Source: Mesostigma viride
Taxonomy: Eukaryota > Streptophyta > Mesostigmatophyceae > Mesostigmatales > Mesostigmataceae
Direction: 5' to 3'
DNA: 64,000 nucleotides
Assembly (NCBI GenBank): GCA_009746045.1
Contig: RPFO01000065.1
Location: 2,616,484-2,680,483, forward strand
Shown: positions 1-12,334 of the stretch, one piece after another
Numbering within the stretch: position 1 is the first letter of the stretch
How the letters are laid out: every line of letters starts with the position of its first letter
Notes under the pieces: generated by a model
Seen by the model: only the letters and a program-made list of their open reading frames with translations
Databases searched by the model: none
Told to the model about the DNA's origin: nothing
Made by a program: the position numbers and the translations under genes

Positions 1-297
1 TGATGATAAAGCATTATCTCTATATGCGTCAGCCTACCAGCTAGTATGCGTCAGCCTATATCCTATGGTATTGCACTGGTCGGTTGTATTGCACCCACAG
101 TGTTGCGCCCCGGCATGCACCATGCTGTGGAGAGAGCGCCCTGTGGCCTGCCCACTCAGTGCGGCAGTGAGAAAAGCTAGGGCGCCCTCCCTCCTTTTCG
201 CTGTGTATATAGGGTTGAAGGTTCCTTTACTCTGTATTGGCACCCACGTGACGCAGTCACGTGCTTATTAATTAGTTAATTAATTAACTATATCAAT
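1..297 (+). repeat. Family D short repeat, 3' end with hairpin and TTAA-rich tail
   Basis: This is a non-coding repeat unit. Related sequence recurs in inverse orientation at about 1668-2060 and 36700-37030, and in the same orientation near 16861-17130 and 21960-22110. The copies share a block reading CCCTCCCTCCT followed by GGTTCCTTTACT. This copy ends in a perfect inverted repeat (CACGTGAC-GCA-GTCACGTG, 245-263) and then an AT tail built of TTAATTA units. I see no ORF worth calling and no tRNA-like A/B boxes. A short retroposed (SINE-like) element is my inference; a degraded LINE 3' end is the alternative. Confidence 0.55.
245..263 (+). other. 3' terminal hairpin of family D
   Basis: There is a perfect 8-bp stem, CACGTGAC/GTCACGTG, around the loop GCA. 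It lies immediately before the TTAA-rich tail, in the same place as the CTCC-CAAC-GGAG hairpin of the other families. Confidence 0.6.
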
Positions 298-790
298 ATG
301 AAATCGGCTGGCGGGATGGTCTGTCATGAAGGTGGCGGTGCCGTAATTAAGATCGACTGCACTGACCTATCATTTTTCACCTTTTTAATGTAGTGGATCA
401 CACTCATAAGTGCTCTATTGCTGTGGATATGTCTTCCAAGTGATAGTCTAGGACACTAATGGCACGCAAACGCGACAGGCATGTGGTCCGTCGATTTATA
501 TCCTCCTGCGGTCGGTACTGGCTCCTGGCGACGGAACAACACTAAGTATGGGACCCAGGCCCTAACGATGATGTCCCAAGTCCACTGGAAGTCTTTCATG
601 CACTCATGGGGATGAATAAGGTCTTTACACTCATGCCGGACGACGATATATAAGTACAATGGCTACCATGGTCGCAGGGCACACTGCGGGCACCCCAATT
701 TAGGCTCAACTAGGCTTTTGATTATTTGTGGCATACCTTGGTTAACTTAGCCCCGGAAATATACATCACCGAAATAAACAACACCGTCCA
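298..790. other. Intergenic, nothing recognised
   Basis: I found no coding signal, RNA gene or repeat unit that recurs elsewhere in the window. The stretch ends at the target site of the LINE insertion that follows. Confidence 0.5.
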
Positions 791-801
791 TTTCCCCGGG
801 A

Positions 802-1647
802 CGGGACGACGATGTGGACATCCGCCGGCGATGTGGACATCTGCATCGGCCTGGCCTGGGCCAGAGTTCGTTCGCTCAACCCCCACTGGCGCTCGAAGGA
901 CCTGGGCGAGCCACGCAAGCGCGTGCTCCTAAAGGTCCTGGTCCTCACACTGCTCACCTATATGGCGCCGAGGCATGGACGCTCACGGACACGCTGGCCA
1001 CACGGCTGGACGGCACGGTTACCAGGATATGCTCCGACAGGTCCTGAACGTAGAGTTTTCCACTCATAGGCCTTTGGAGTCTTTGTATCAGGGTATGCCT
1101 CGCATTTCGGACGAGATTAGGCAGCGTAGGATAGCATTCGTAGGACATCTTGCTCGCACCAGTCAGGTAGACACCGACCTCGATCTGCATGGCCGGCCCC
1201 CAGCGGCTTGGCCAACCAGGGCGGCATATCCTGACCTGGCCTGGCCCCAAGGACATTCCTAGAAAGATGGGTAAACCTGCCATGACCTATACATACCGGC
1301 CAGCAGTTGCTGGCCGACCTAGTGGTCCTGCATATGGGCAGCCCAGTTTGAACACCGCATTTCCTCCCTCTCTCTTGCTTGGACTGCTATGCAGAACAAG
1401 AAGAGGTGGAAGACGATTGTCCAGGCTCGAACACGCCAGCCCCTGTGGGCAAGCCCCCCCCCCCCAGGAGGAAGGGGCGCTTTGCTGAGTAGATTATAGT
1501 TAGGATTTTCTATAGATTAGCTTAGAGCTAGCTTACTTCGGTTCCGCGGAGCCCTTAGCCCACCTCCATCCATCCATCCAGCAAGGGAATACGTGAGCAC
1601 TACATGATCTCCCAACGGAGTCATGTTATAATTTAATTTAATTTTAA
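802..1647 (+). mobile_element. 5'-truncated LINE (APE-type family), 3' 0.85 kb
   Basis: This is the C-terminal end of a LINE ORF2 followed by its 3' UTR. The translation carries the family landmarks seen in all copies: a YG-EAWTLTDTLA block, RISDEIRQRRIAFVGHLAR, and a proline-rich basic C-terminus. The reading frame is broken, for example in the first block. The 3' UTR ends with CTCC-CAAC-GGAG and an AT tail of TTTAA units. The 11-bp sequence TTTCCCCGGGA flanks the element at 791-801 and 1648-1658 and is taken as the target-site duplication. The element is a dead 5'-truncated copy from target-primed reverse transcription. Confidence 0.85.
1609..1620 (+). other. 3' terminal hairpin of the LINE family
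   Basis: The sequence CTCC-CAAC-GGAG forms a 4-bp stem with loop CAAC, placed just before the TCATGTTATAATTTAATT tail. The same motif occurs at the ends of the copies at 12975-12986 (-), 40737-40748 and 49457-49468. Confidence 0.6.
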
Positions 1648-1667
1648 TTTCCCCGGGAAAAAAAAAA

Positions 1668-2060
1668 TTAAGAGCACGTAGACTGCGTCACGTGGGTACC
1701 AATGAAGTACCTTCAATTAACCCCTATACACATGACGAGGAGGGAGGGCAGGCCCCAGCTTCTCTCAGTGTGGACCTCAAGTGGGCAGGCCGGTGTGGCC
1801 ACATCGAGGACTCTCTCTGCATAATGGCGCAGGCCAAATGTAGGCAATACAACCGGAAGTAGCAAAAGCATAGCGGATGCAGTAAGGCTGCCCCATCGAT
1901 CGTCCAGAGGCCGCCAAAAATAGGCTTGGAACTCATTGCTCAAGAGTTGCCGGTGCCCCTCTAAGAGCTTGTTATAGGCATGTAAAAACCTGCCACAAAG
2001 CGAACAGACCCACACTGTGCATACCATTCATAACGTAATGTAACGCTTTGCGAGGTTGAC
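1668..2060 (-). repeat. Family D repeat, inverted copy
   Basis: Read on the minus strand, this matches the unit at 1-297. It has the CCCTCCCTCCTCGT block, the GTTAATTGAAGGTACTTCA block and a decayed CACGTGACGCAGT-like hairpin arm near 1675-1695. It also shares an internal AGCAAAAGCATAGCGGATGCAG-like block with 36880-36930. No coding function is seen. Confidence 0.45.
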
Positions 2061-2643
2061 AGCGTGGGGCCCCGTCAGTTTGCACTAACGCAATCATGCA
2101 GTGAATACTCGATAAGTCGCGACGTCTGCTCACGTGCAGATGCTCACGTGCAGGATGTCCTCCATGCCCCAGTGGAAGTCCTAGCTGTTTGTAGCAAGGA
2201 CTACCGCAGAGCAGCGGTGCCAGGCAGAGCCTGCTAGATCCCCTGGGGTGCTGCACATTCTATGTAGATGGAGGGCAGATCACACCAGCCGAGCCACACA
2301 GAATGTAGCCACTTGCTGCATGGTCTTAAAGATGCACCCTGCTGACATAAATACATGTCCAGGCTCATTCACTAGATCTGGCAAAGAAAAGTTAGGGACA
2401 TCTAGACGGTGCGCCTTTATCATCGTGGCGTTAGGGCCACCTTACGAGCACAGCCTTGCCAGCGCATGGCGGGGGTTTTAGGCGCCAGCTGCTGGATGCA
2501 GCGCTGTTAAAAATAGTGCTGTTGAGCTGCCATGCACAGGACATGAACATGTGGCATCATAATCGCCTGGCAGTGAAAATTTGCCAGGTGGCTGCATGCA
2601 TGAAGCGTCCAGCACACATGGTAACCACGGCACATCCATGCCG
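2061..2643. other. 3' flank of glycosyltransferase gene A, nothing recognised
   Basis: This is downstream of the minus-strand gene that ends at 2644. No repeat or RNA gene was recognised, and the ORFs present are short and unlike known proteins. Confidence 0.4.
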
Positions 2644-5600
2644 TTACCTGCCAGCAGTTAGAAGCTGGTGGGGTCGTATGCTCGCGTTGGGGCGGGCTAG
2701 GACCCCCCCCCCCGGCTTGCTCATGTGCCCCTGGGGTCCCGACATCATGCGCACAGGCAACATTCCCACCCGTTGCCGTACCAGTTTTGATGGCGGTGAC
2801 GGACGAGGCTGGCCAATCATGGTGATGTTCAACCCTTCCAAGAACCGGAACTTGAGTTCCTTGTCCAGGGTGGCTTCCAGGTACTTGGCAAGCAATGCGC
2901 GGATGGTTCGTCGCTGTGCCTCGGCAGCGCGCATGACGTCCTGCTGGCTGCGGCCGTCATCAACGTAAAACGTGAGAGTCACAAAGTAGTCGAGCCACGT
3001 CCCGTTCCTCTTCCAGTTGCCCACAAACGGGAACTGCACGCCACGGCGCGAGAAGAGCACGTCCACCTGGCAGCGGTCCGAGAAGCCTAACAGGGACGCC
3101 AGGTGCTTCTGCAAGGCGGAGGCATCCCAATGTGATGACGTGAGTTCCCGGAAATTTGTCCCCTGCACCACCAGGTGCGCCTCCACATCCACTGCCAGCG
3201 GCTTGGGGCAGAGCGCCCCCCCATGCTTCAGGATGGCGGAGCAGACACCTGAACACTCAGCGCGCGCACACATGCGCACACAACCACAAATGGTCCATGC
3301 GAGGCCCGAGCACGGCAGCCGGGGTGGCGGAGAAACACCCAGTGTACGCGCAGCGTGTCAGGGGCAGGTCAGGAGCAGCACATAAACCACCGTCAGGAGC
3401 AGCACATAAACCACCACCAGATGCGCAAAGCGTGCAGCAAGAGCCACGCTCGCCCGGTTGATGACCCAAACTATCCGCCGGCAAAACACCGCACGTGTCA
3501 GAGGAAGGACTTTGAGCGAAAATCTAAAGGACACTTTCATGATGACCGGAAGCTGGCGGCGAAGTCACCAGCCTGTGATCCGTGAGCTTGGCATTCCTCA
3601 CAAACATCCCCGGTGGCAGTAGCACAAAGCACCCAGGGGCTTGGCCACTGCCCACCCACCTACCCAGGGGCTTCCTTCCGCCCACGCTAGCAGTGGCACA
3701 ACGTGCACATGGTGGTTTATACCACGGTGCGCACAGGGACCCCAGTGGTGGCGAGGTGCAGGGCCATGTGCATGTGACGTACTGCCATGTGGCCCTCCAC
3801 GCAATGACCAAGAGACCACCCCTGTCGCGGTCGCTCATATGTCCATACAGCACTGTGAAGGGGGCGTGGGGGACGGAATGCCTCTGGAGGACATCATGAT
3901 ACCGTGAACGGAGTAGACTCTGTGTGGGTGCCCACAGGATGGGCCATGGCTCACTACAGGCGGATATAATACGTGGGCGCGTGTGCAGGCAAGCAGGTCT
4001 GCATGCAGGTAGGCGAGGCCGGGCAGGGAGGCGGGCAGGCGGGCTACAACAGATGAGACTTTGACAGGTGGGCCATGGGCATGTAGGCAGGTGGCAATGT
4101 GTAGGGTTGGACATTTTGGGTCGGGTTGAACTGGCCCCAGCGTTCGCTCCATGGTGGGGTGCTAGTGGTTATCACAGGAGCAGCCACCCAAGGTGCTTGG
4201 GTTCCCGCTCGTGGCGGCCTGGCAGCCCATGATTACTTGCTGTCTACGTGGGCGTGTAGGCAGATCGCGATGGACCCACAGACAACATGCGGTGACGCTG
4301 GCCTGCCCCAAAACCTTTGCAGATGTGCACTACAAGAGGCTCCCAACTTGGTAGCCCATCCTCCCCCGTGTGTTACCGCTGCCTCCTTCAGCACTCTCTG
4401 AACCAGTCTGCATTTCCCTGGACAACCGCAGCTGTTGATTACGTGTGACGTTTACTTAGTTATCCTTGCCTGCTAGTTGGCCTACAACACACTCCCTATT
4501 CCCTGTCTGCACCTATGTCCGTGCCTGTTTCCGCACCAGCTGCGTCCGTGCCCTGCCGGTCCCAGCTCTGGTGCCTCTCCCGGCACCCATCCATCATCCC
4601 CCGGCACCCATTTATCGGTCAAAATACGTCCTTGCGCGCCTGCGTCTGTGTGCCTCTCTGTGCCTCTCTTGCCTTGACCGCTTCCTTCATCTCAACCGTC
4701 TGCCCATTTGTCTGTCTGCCTGTGCACCCACCTGCCTCCGTGGTTGGCTAATGGCTATTCGCTGTTTGTCTTGCCCCCCCCTCTCTGACAGAACACACAG
4801 CCCCGCCCCTCATCCCCTCTCCACGAGCCACCCCCTGCCCCACAGGACCACCCATCGGCCCGGTCTATCCTCTCGCATGTGGCCCTAATGGGTCATACCA
4901 CACCGCCAAGCTGGCGAATCAGGAAGGGAAAAGATCACGCTGCATTTCCAGCAGTGAGGTGGCACTATCGCCTGGTGATGACCACTCAAGGGACACCAGA
5001 GATTATACGGACAGTCGGTGACGTACAAGTGCACACGACGGCTAGGCGCGGTGCCCCGGAAAGCAAAGCGGTGCCAGCCAGCTGGCCTCACGCACGAGAA
5101 AGTGTCGAATGCTTGGCATTTTCGCATGCAACAATCTCCCCCGCCCCTTCTACAGCACACAGCTTGTGCGTGGCAGGACGTGGTTGCGATGCGCGTTGCC
5201 ATTGCGAGATTTTGAACTACATATCGTGCCTCACAACAGGATGGAACTCGCCCCACCCGCTCACTCACATGCGTTCCCACAAACAGTAAGGTGGTGGGTG
5301 GATTTAGCAATGAGAAGTAGACCACATAAAATCACATGCTCGAACCAAACACAGAACGTTCATGTGTGTGCGTGGGGGGGGGAGGGAGCAGAGGCAGGAC
5401 TCACGAAATTCACGGTGGAAGACCAACTGCTTGTCCCTGGCCACGGGCGCACCAGTGCCAGCACGCGTCACGTTGCTCGCCGGAGAACGCCTCGGGTCTG
5501 TCTCCTCAAACAGGGTGCACACGCCGATGCCATGGGCCGCGTTGAAAGTGAAGCACCTGTCACCTGTCACCCTGTCCCGTGACAGCAGCATGGCCACCAC

Positions 5601-6959
5601 AGAGAAGCCGCTCCTGGACCCCACAGCGAGGCAGGTGGCCTGCGACAGCAGCAACAGCTCCGCCAGGGTATGCATGAACGCGGCGCGCTCGCTAGCATAA
5701 GGGCTGCCTTGCAAAGCGGTAGGGCTGCCCAGCGTGGCGTTGGGCACCCTTGCGTCCACGTGCACGGCCTTGCGCCCCGTGTAGGACACCGCGTCGTCGC
5801 GGTGCCCTCCTGCCACCAGGTGCGCATGCATGCGGTGAATGGCCTCCTCGTTGTCGGATGCGATGAAGATGGGGACGGAGGAGGGGTCCACGGAGCCTGC
5901 TCCTGCAGACACAAACGGCGGGCGTGATGCTACACCCGCCAGGTGGGCCGCACACAAGGCATAGTCCTTGGCGCCTTCATCCGCGGTGCAGAAAAGCGAG
6001 GACCGGAGGTTGTCCTTGAACTCCTGGCTGTTCCCTACCCTCATGTGGGCGGCCACCCAGGGACTCCCATCCCCTGGGATGTGCAGTTGCGTGCGCAGCC
6101 GTGCGATGTGACGCTGCAGTTCCTGCGAGGGGCGGAACAGGAAGTGCCACGCCCACGCGAACCGGGGCCCACTGGGCGCACTCCAAGGAGCCCCCGTCCG
6201 CCGCTCCATGTTCTTCTTTGCTGACTCAGCATCCAAGATGTCGTCCCAGGCGGGCGCATTCAGCAGCACATGAAACGCGGGGATGGATGCATTGGAGGCG
6301 TCCGCGACCAGCAGGTTCCCATCCAGACGCGTCGCCATCCTTCCGAGTGGCCTGGCCTTTCGGGCCAACAGATAGCGATGGGAAGTGCCGGGTTGAGGGG
6401 GAAGCAGGCCATCGATCACGGTATGCAGGCCCCTGCTCACAAAGGGGGCCACGCAGCCGCCCCACGACCCCCAGTCGATCGCGTGGGGAACCAGGAAGTC
6501 GGCCAGGGGGTAGCCGGGGTGCTGGATGAGGAAGACGCGCCGCGTCACCACGGCGAGGTAGAATGCACCTACAATGCCTTTGAAGCGGTCCCCTAGGCCT
6601 CCACAGTGGCCAGGGTCGCATGCATACACCAGGAACTTGACCTGCTGGGCAAGTGCATTGTCGCGCGCCGCTTTCTGCAGTTCGCGCCGGTGGAATTCGG
6701 CGTACTCTTTCAGCAATAGTGGGATCGTGCCAGCTGCCCGCGCTGGCTTAAATGCCAATGCACGCGTTATTGCCTCGTGGTTGCAAGGGTGCGATCTTGT
6801 CACCGGGACAGCTGCATATCCCGACACAGACTTGCCAGCAGTTGCTGTAGGGTTCCGCAGATCAGCAGTGTTCCAAAAGTGCATGAGCGCCCCCCCTATG
6901 ACGCGAATTGCCACAATGGCTGCCACACAGGCGTACATCGACTTCCGTCGATCTTTCAT
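2644..6959 (-). CDS. Fucosyltransferase-like type II membrane glycosyltransferase, copy A (2 exons)
   Basis: Exon 1 is 6959-5405 and exon 2 is 3248-2644. The intron (3249-5404, GT..AG, phase 1) gives a continuous 719-residue frame. I chose ATG at 6959; a second ATG lies 7 codons later. Residues about 9-30 form one hydrophobic segment after a basic start, a signal anchor expected to place the enzyme in the Golgi lumen. The core has a GLGDRFKG glycine motif (about 121), HMRVGN (about 303), IFIASDNEEA, and an AELLLLSQA..SGFS block (about 440-455). These resemble the GDP-fucose-binding GT-B fucosyltransferases (GT11/23/37-like). Substrate and linkage cannot be read. Exon 2 encodes an unrecognised domain with LCPKPLAVD, C-VDVLFSRRG and a YVDD strand. 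The 2.2-kb intron holds a doubled 24-mer (3368-3415). The closest relative is the divergent gene at 8597. The family call is moderate; the gene structure is strong. Confidence 0.75.
3368..3415. repeat. Two direct copies of a 24-mer in the intron of copy A
   Basis: A unit beginning GTCAGGAGCAGCACATAAAC is repeated twice without change. No function is evident. Confidence 0.8.
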
Positions 6960-8596
6960 CTGTTGCAGTAATGGTGCAGGCACCGTGTTTGGGGCCTAGC
7001 AGCCGCCGCATGCAGCTGGCACTTCCACTACCGATGATACCAAACGTTCGGAGCTGCAAACCAAGAACGTTGGCTAGACTTGATTGCACAACATAACGGT
7101 ATCACTGAAAGCATGCCGGGACCGATCCGTGGCAGCATCGCCAATGCTTACTGAAATTGCCATGCCATGCCCCCGTGTGCTAATGGGAAAAAGGTTTATT
7201 TCCCCCAGCAACGGTTACGAGTAGGACTTCCGGATCGCGCCGCTGTCTGGTTCCTAACCGCCTGCCAAAGCATGCGTGATCCATCAGGCAGCGGTTGAGG
7301 GGGTACTCCCGTTAGCTGCTGCACATATAGCGAACTGCGTTGAAAATGCCATGTCATTTTGTGCCGTTCAGTAAGCTGCCGGTAACCAGAAGATGTCTTC
7401 GACGATGGCGGTATGAACGAGTTGGCAAATTAAAGGCTGGTGATAATGAACCCGGCGCCCGGCCGCTGGGTGGTCACAGAACACGGATTTTCGTGCAAGG
7501 GTGATAAAGTACTAGTGTTGAAGGCCATAATTGACTCAACAATGCTAAGATCAAAGTACGGGAAGACTGGCAAGTGAAGACCTGCGTGTTCTGAATTAAG
7601 GGTTAAGAATTGTGAGTCTGGGTAATAATAATTGCGGTTATGATGTCCTGGATGAGTGAGAGGGCGATTCCTTGCTGAGAAACGCAGGCGTTGCGCACAA
7701 AATTATGGGAAAAGTAAGAATCGTTTCGGGTAAAATACTGTAGAATAATAATCAAATCGCGTACGCAACTGACGCAATACCGCAACTACGAATGATCCAT
7801 GCGGTAGCCTGTATATACCGCCGTGGGCAATGGCCCATGGCCCATTGGTAGGCGCCCAACCTCCCCCAACTGAAAACCGGAGCTGACTTGCGACTTCTGT
7901 ACGTTCTAAGCTAGCTAGAGCATTTGTAGCTACACGCCTGCTACACGTGTACTTCAGCGCGGAGCCCTCGCCGTGTGCACGTGAGTGCTGCCGCGTCACG
8001 TGGCATGCATGTATAAAAAAGTTTTACGGGTTCCTTTTTTGTTGTATACTACATACTGTTCATTATATCTTCAGTGAGGAGGATTTCTTCCCAACTGCGA
8101 TGGCGGGCATGCGAGTCGCCATCCCACCGTTTAGCACTTTATAGGTCCACATTCTAGGGCGTAAGTCCCCAGGTCACCATTTGTTTCTCCCTAAGAATCA
8201 AACTGCTTTCGTTTTTCCAGCTTACTTTCATATCTGAGGGGAACCAATGTTTTTGGGTTGCAATGAGAGGCAGGTTCAAGCCAGCGGGATTTTGGCCGCT
8301 AGCATGATCCGCGACCGGCAACTTGCCCAGGTGTGGCAGCGTTTGGGAATGTTGTCAGGTTTTGTTTTGTTTTTCAATAGGCAGCGAGTAAGCTCGGGAG
8401 CGTCATAACGATCAGGGTTCGAGATCCGCTCCCGTGAAGACAGCGGTGCCAGGGCGTATACACGGCCACGGGGCTGCAAAACACACGCTTCGCCCATGGG
8501 CATCCACGTGACATGCGTGCCTGCCTTCTGAGAGAAATCGGTGGTCGCGACGTTCCCACTCATATCCTGTGAGTGCGTGCGGGACTGCAGGTCCCC
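6960..8596. other. Shared upstream region of two divergent glycosyltransferase genes
   Basis: About 1.6 kb separates the two ATG codons, so both promoters must lie here if transcription starts upstream. A TATA-like TGTATAAAAAAG sits near 8010. It is far from either start codon, so its use is uncertain. The stretch is more AT-rich than the flanking exons, and I recognise no other gene or mobile element in it. Confidence 0.4.
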
Positions 8597-10365
8597 ATGG
8601 CAGGAATAGCGAAGAAGAGACTTGCGCTATACTTTACGGTCATAGCTGTGATGCTTGTCCGATTAATCATGGGGCCCATGGGCAGTTGGGGAGGCTCCGC
8701 CCCAGCCGCTTCCCAAACATGGGGGTCACATCCTGCCACGCACCCGACTGGGCCGACATGCAGCGACGCGGATAAGCAACGGGCCCTCGACTTTCGGCCT
8801 GGGCAGGTACACGCTGCTATGCCTGATTATTTAAAAGAGTATGCCGAATTTCACCGGCGCGAACTGCAGAAAGCGGCGCGCAGCAATGCACTTGCCCAGC
8901 AGGTCAAGTTCCTGGTGTATGTATGCGACCCTGGCCACTGTGGAGGCCTAGGGGACCGCTTCAAAGGCATTGTAGGTGCATTCTACCTCGCCGTGGTGAC
9001 GCGGCGCGTCTTCCTCATCCAGCACCCCGGCTACCCCCTAGCCGACTTCCTGGTTCCCCACGCGATCGACTGGGGGTCGTGGGGCGGCTGCGTGGCCCCC
9101 TTTGTGAGCAGGGACCTGCCTACCGTGCTTGACGCACTTGTGCCCCCCAAAGTGCGATCGCCCAGGTACGAAATGCCCAGGTATTCCGAGGTACTCCCTG
9201 GTCAGTTCAACAGTGACCTGCTGGTCGCGGACGCCTCCAATGCATCTGTTCCCGCTTTTCATGCGCTGCTGAACACGGCCATCTGGGACGACATCTTGGA
9301 TGCTGAGTCAGCAAAGAAGAACATGGAGCGGCGGACGGGGGCTCCTTGGAGTGCGCCCAGTGGGCCCCGGTTCGCGTGGGCGTGGCACTTCCTGTTCCGC
9401 CCCTCGCAGGAGCTGCGGCACCACATGGCAAGGCTACGCACGCAACTGCATATCCCAGGGGATGGGAGTCCCTGGGTGGCCACCCACATGAGGGTAGGGA
9501 ACAGCCAGGAGTTCAAGGACAACCGCCGCTCCCCGCTTTTCTGCACCGTGGATGAAGGCGGCAAGGACTATGCCTTGTGTGCGGCCCACCTGGCGGGTGT
9601 AGCATCACGCCCGCCGTTTGTGTCTGCGGGAGCAGGCTCCGTGAACCCCTCCTCTGTCCCCATCTTCATCGCATCCGACAACGAGGAGGCCATTCACCGC
9701 ATGCACGCGCACCTGGTGGCAGGAGGGCACCGCGACGACGCGGTGTCCTACACGGGGCGCAAGGCCATGCACGTGGACGCAGGGGTGCCCAACGCCACGC
9801 TGGGCAGCCCTACCGCTTTGCAAGGCAGCCCTTATGCTAGCGAGCGCGCCGTGTTCATGCACACCCTGGCGGAGCTGTTGCTGCTGTCGCAGGCCACCTG
9901 CCTCGTGACCGGTGCGCTCAGCGGGTTTTCCGTGGTGGCCATGCTGCTGTCGCAGGACCTAGTGACAGGAGCCAGATGCTATAGTTTTGATGCAGGCGCC
10001 ACCAACTCGATATGCACGGTCATGCCGGACACCGACCCTCGCCAGCTGGCCGCGGTGCCCAAGGGGACGCCGATGGTCAACTATGGTGGCCTAAACGCTG
10101 TTCGGCACACTTTCATGCGTAAGTAGCCACGGGGATGCCCTCCCCCCCTACACTGTCTGCCATCCCCTTTGTAGAAATGCCACCTGTCCTCTACTTCCTA
10201 TGGCTTGTGCCCCGCATACCGTGGGGCATGAACTTGGGGGCCTGGCCATCAACACGTCTGCCAGTACAAATTTGTCGCAGCGGGCAACATCAAGGGTTTT
10301 CATGTGGTCGTCATGCTAATTGTGTTGCATTATGCGCTGTCATAACCGGGGGGCTGTTGGCCCAG

Positions 10366-10438
<73 letters not shown>

Positions 10439-11595
10439 GTCCCCACCATGCCTGGCGTAGCTGCTGTTGGAGATAGGACATACATCAGCCCCCCACGCCG
10501 TCATGTCCAGTGTGCAGGATTTTTCATGCTGGGGGCAGGGTGGCATGTAGACTACCCCTATCCCCAGTAGCTCCTTAATGACGCGACCCTACCTCCAGCC
10601 CTTATGCAGAATTCTGTGGGGTTGTGCGCCTATATACTGCAGCCTATTTGTATGGGCTACCGTGGAGAACCCCTGCGATTGATGTCATGCGTGCTGCTCG
10701 GCCATCCGGTTGAGCATGCCCATTCTTATTTGCCACCAAGAGCAGCTGGCCCGCTCGCCCTGGATAGTGATTCTGAGCTTCGAATACATCCACCAAATTT
10801 CAACCTACTATGTTTCTTCACGATTGCCATATGCCATAACGTCAGGCTCGAGCTACCATGGTCCGGATTCTCCCGATTTCTGGCCTGCGCTGGTTGTCTC
10901 CTTGATATGCCGGTGTGTCACGGCCTGCCAGCCCTGGCTGCACTCAAGGGCACCAGCACTTTGTTCTTTCTCCCTCCTGTTCCTCCTGTCTTGGTCTCGC
11001 TTGTGCAGGGTATTGCTCTGCAATCGTCATGGAGGGCGGCAACCTGTGCCCCCGCCCCTTGGCGGTGGACATCGTCTTCCACTCGGTGCTGATGGGTAAG
11101 GACGTTGTCGTCATGAAGTATGCCATCTGGAAGGTGCACGGCTTCCAGGACAGAGTGGCCATGATGCTGCGGGTGGAGCCGTGCCGCATCGACGTGCTGT
11201 TTTCGCGCCGGGGCCTCGAGCGGGAAACGTATAATCCGACAAGCAGATCTGTGGACAACTATGTGACCGTCACGGTCTACGTGGACAGCGAGGAGATGCA
11301 GCAGGCGGTCCACGCCACCGCGAACAGGCGGCTTGCCCACCTGCGGTCTGCAGTGGGGGCATGCATCACCAAGTCCCTCAAGGTAGGATACACGTTTCGG
11401 TTCGAGCCCAATGTCAACATCACGCTGGTTGGCGGACCGGGAACGGTGCAGGCGGCAGCAGTGGTGATCCCGGCTGGTTCCGCCAACCGCAGGCATGCGT
11501 CTGGACCGCGCAACCGCCCCATCACACTGTCCATCCCCGGTGCAGGCGGCCGTGCCCGCCAAGTGAAGGTCACTAGCCGAGGGCTTAGCTCATGA
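8597..11595 (+). CDS. Fucosyltransferase-like type II membrane glycosyltransferase, copy B (2 exons)
   Basis: Exon 1 is 8597-10118 and exon 2 is 11009-11595. The intron (GTAAGT..TGTGCAG, phase 1) yields 702 residues. The ATG at 8597 is the first in frame; an upstream GTG does not count in a eukaryote. The signal anchor is about residues 8-26. The core motifs match copy A: GLGDRFKG (about 115), HMRVGN (about 297) and SGFS (about 441). The junction lies at residue 508. Exon 2 carries the same unrecognised domain as copy A (LCPRPLAVD, C-IDVLFSRRG, VTVTVYVD), but the sequence is clearly diverged, while parts of exon 1 are almost identical at the DNA level. The intron contains a long TG tract. A Golgi fucosyltransferase-like enzyme is inferred; the acceptor is unknown. 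Confidence 0.75.
10370..10437. repeat. (TG)n microsatellite in the intron of copy B
   Basis: About 34 uninterrupted TG units lie inside the 890-bp intron. Copy A has no counterpart at this place. Confidence 0.95.
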
Positions 11596-12330
11596 ATGCC
11601 AAACAGATGTATTAGCACACAAGCATCACGGTGCGTGTCAGTTGTGCACAGGGTGTGTGCATTGCCACTTACACAAGGCAAAAGCCATCCGTCAGCATCA
11701 GTACCGGAGACAACTCGAAGTACAAAAACAAGGTGTGTCAAAGTGGACTCTGACCTTTTCAAGAAGATTTTTTTTCAGTAAGCACCATAAAATTGGAGGG
11801 TGGCATTGCGTCCTCCTAATACAAAGTTATCATTCGATCATGAATGCATCGCGCCTCACCATCCATAACATCCGGCCCCGCAACCGGCGGGCCACCACGG
11901 CCCCCCTGCCCCCTATAGTAGTAGAATAGCTTCAATTATAGTAGCTACTACTACTATAACTTTAACATTAGGTAATTAGATAGACTGGCAGATTAGCCAG
12001 GTCGCCTACACCATCACTTCCTGATTCGCGCCATCATCCTTCTGCGCGCAGCAGGCGTATAGTTCCTAGCTAAACGGGACTGCATGATCATAATTAATCA
12101 TATTACATTAAGCTTCAATAATTTCGTTGATGACAATGGTGTCTAGGTGGCCTGGCTAATCTTCCGGTCTATCTAATTATCTAATTTTATGATTCAAAGT
12201 AGTTTACTAGCTAATTATAACAGGCATTGACTGACGGCGCACTGGGGGAGGCCGGTATACTGGAGCCTGGGGGCGGTCATCTGGACACGTTGACCATAAG
12301 CCAGCTGGCAGGCACCTCCTGCCACCGGCC
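11596..12330. other. Intergenic 3' flank of copy B
   Basis: No gene is seen. An inverted repeat with 11-bp arms (TATAGTAGTAG at 11914-11924, CTACTACTATA at 11948-11958) could fold into a stem. It is not obviously a terminator or a mobile-element end. Confidence 0.4.
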
Positions 12331-12334
12331 CAGC

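Noticed and set aside
1-297. tRNA-derived SINE
   Set aside because: No polymerase III A or B box was found in the family D or family A units. They look like LINE-type 3' ends.
2456-2968. 170-residue plus-strand ORF
   Set aside because: It is antisense to exon 2 of glycosyltransferase copy A, whose reading is supported by splice sites and by the paralogue.
8405-8430. GGTTCGAGATCC, a possible tRNA B box
   Set aside because: No cloverleaf, A box or acceptor stem could be built around it.
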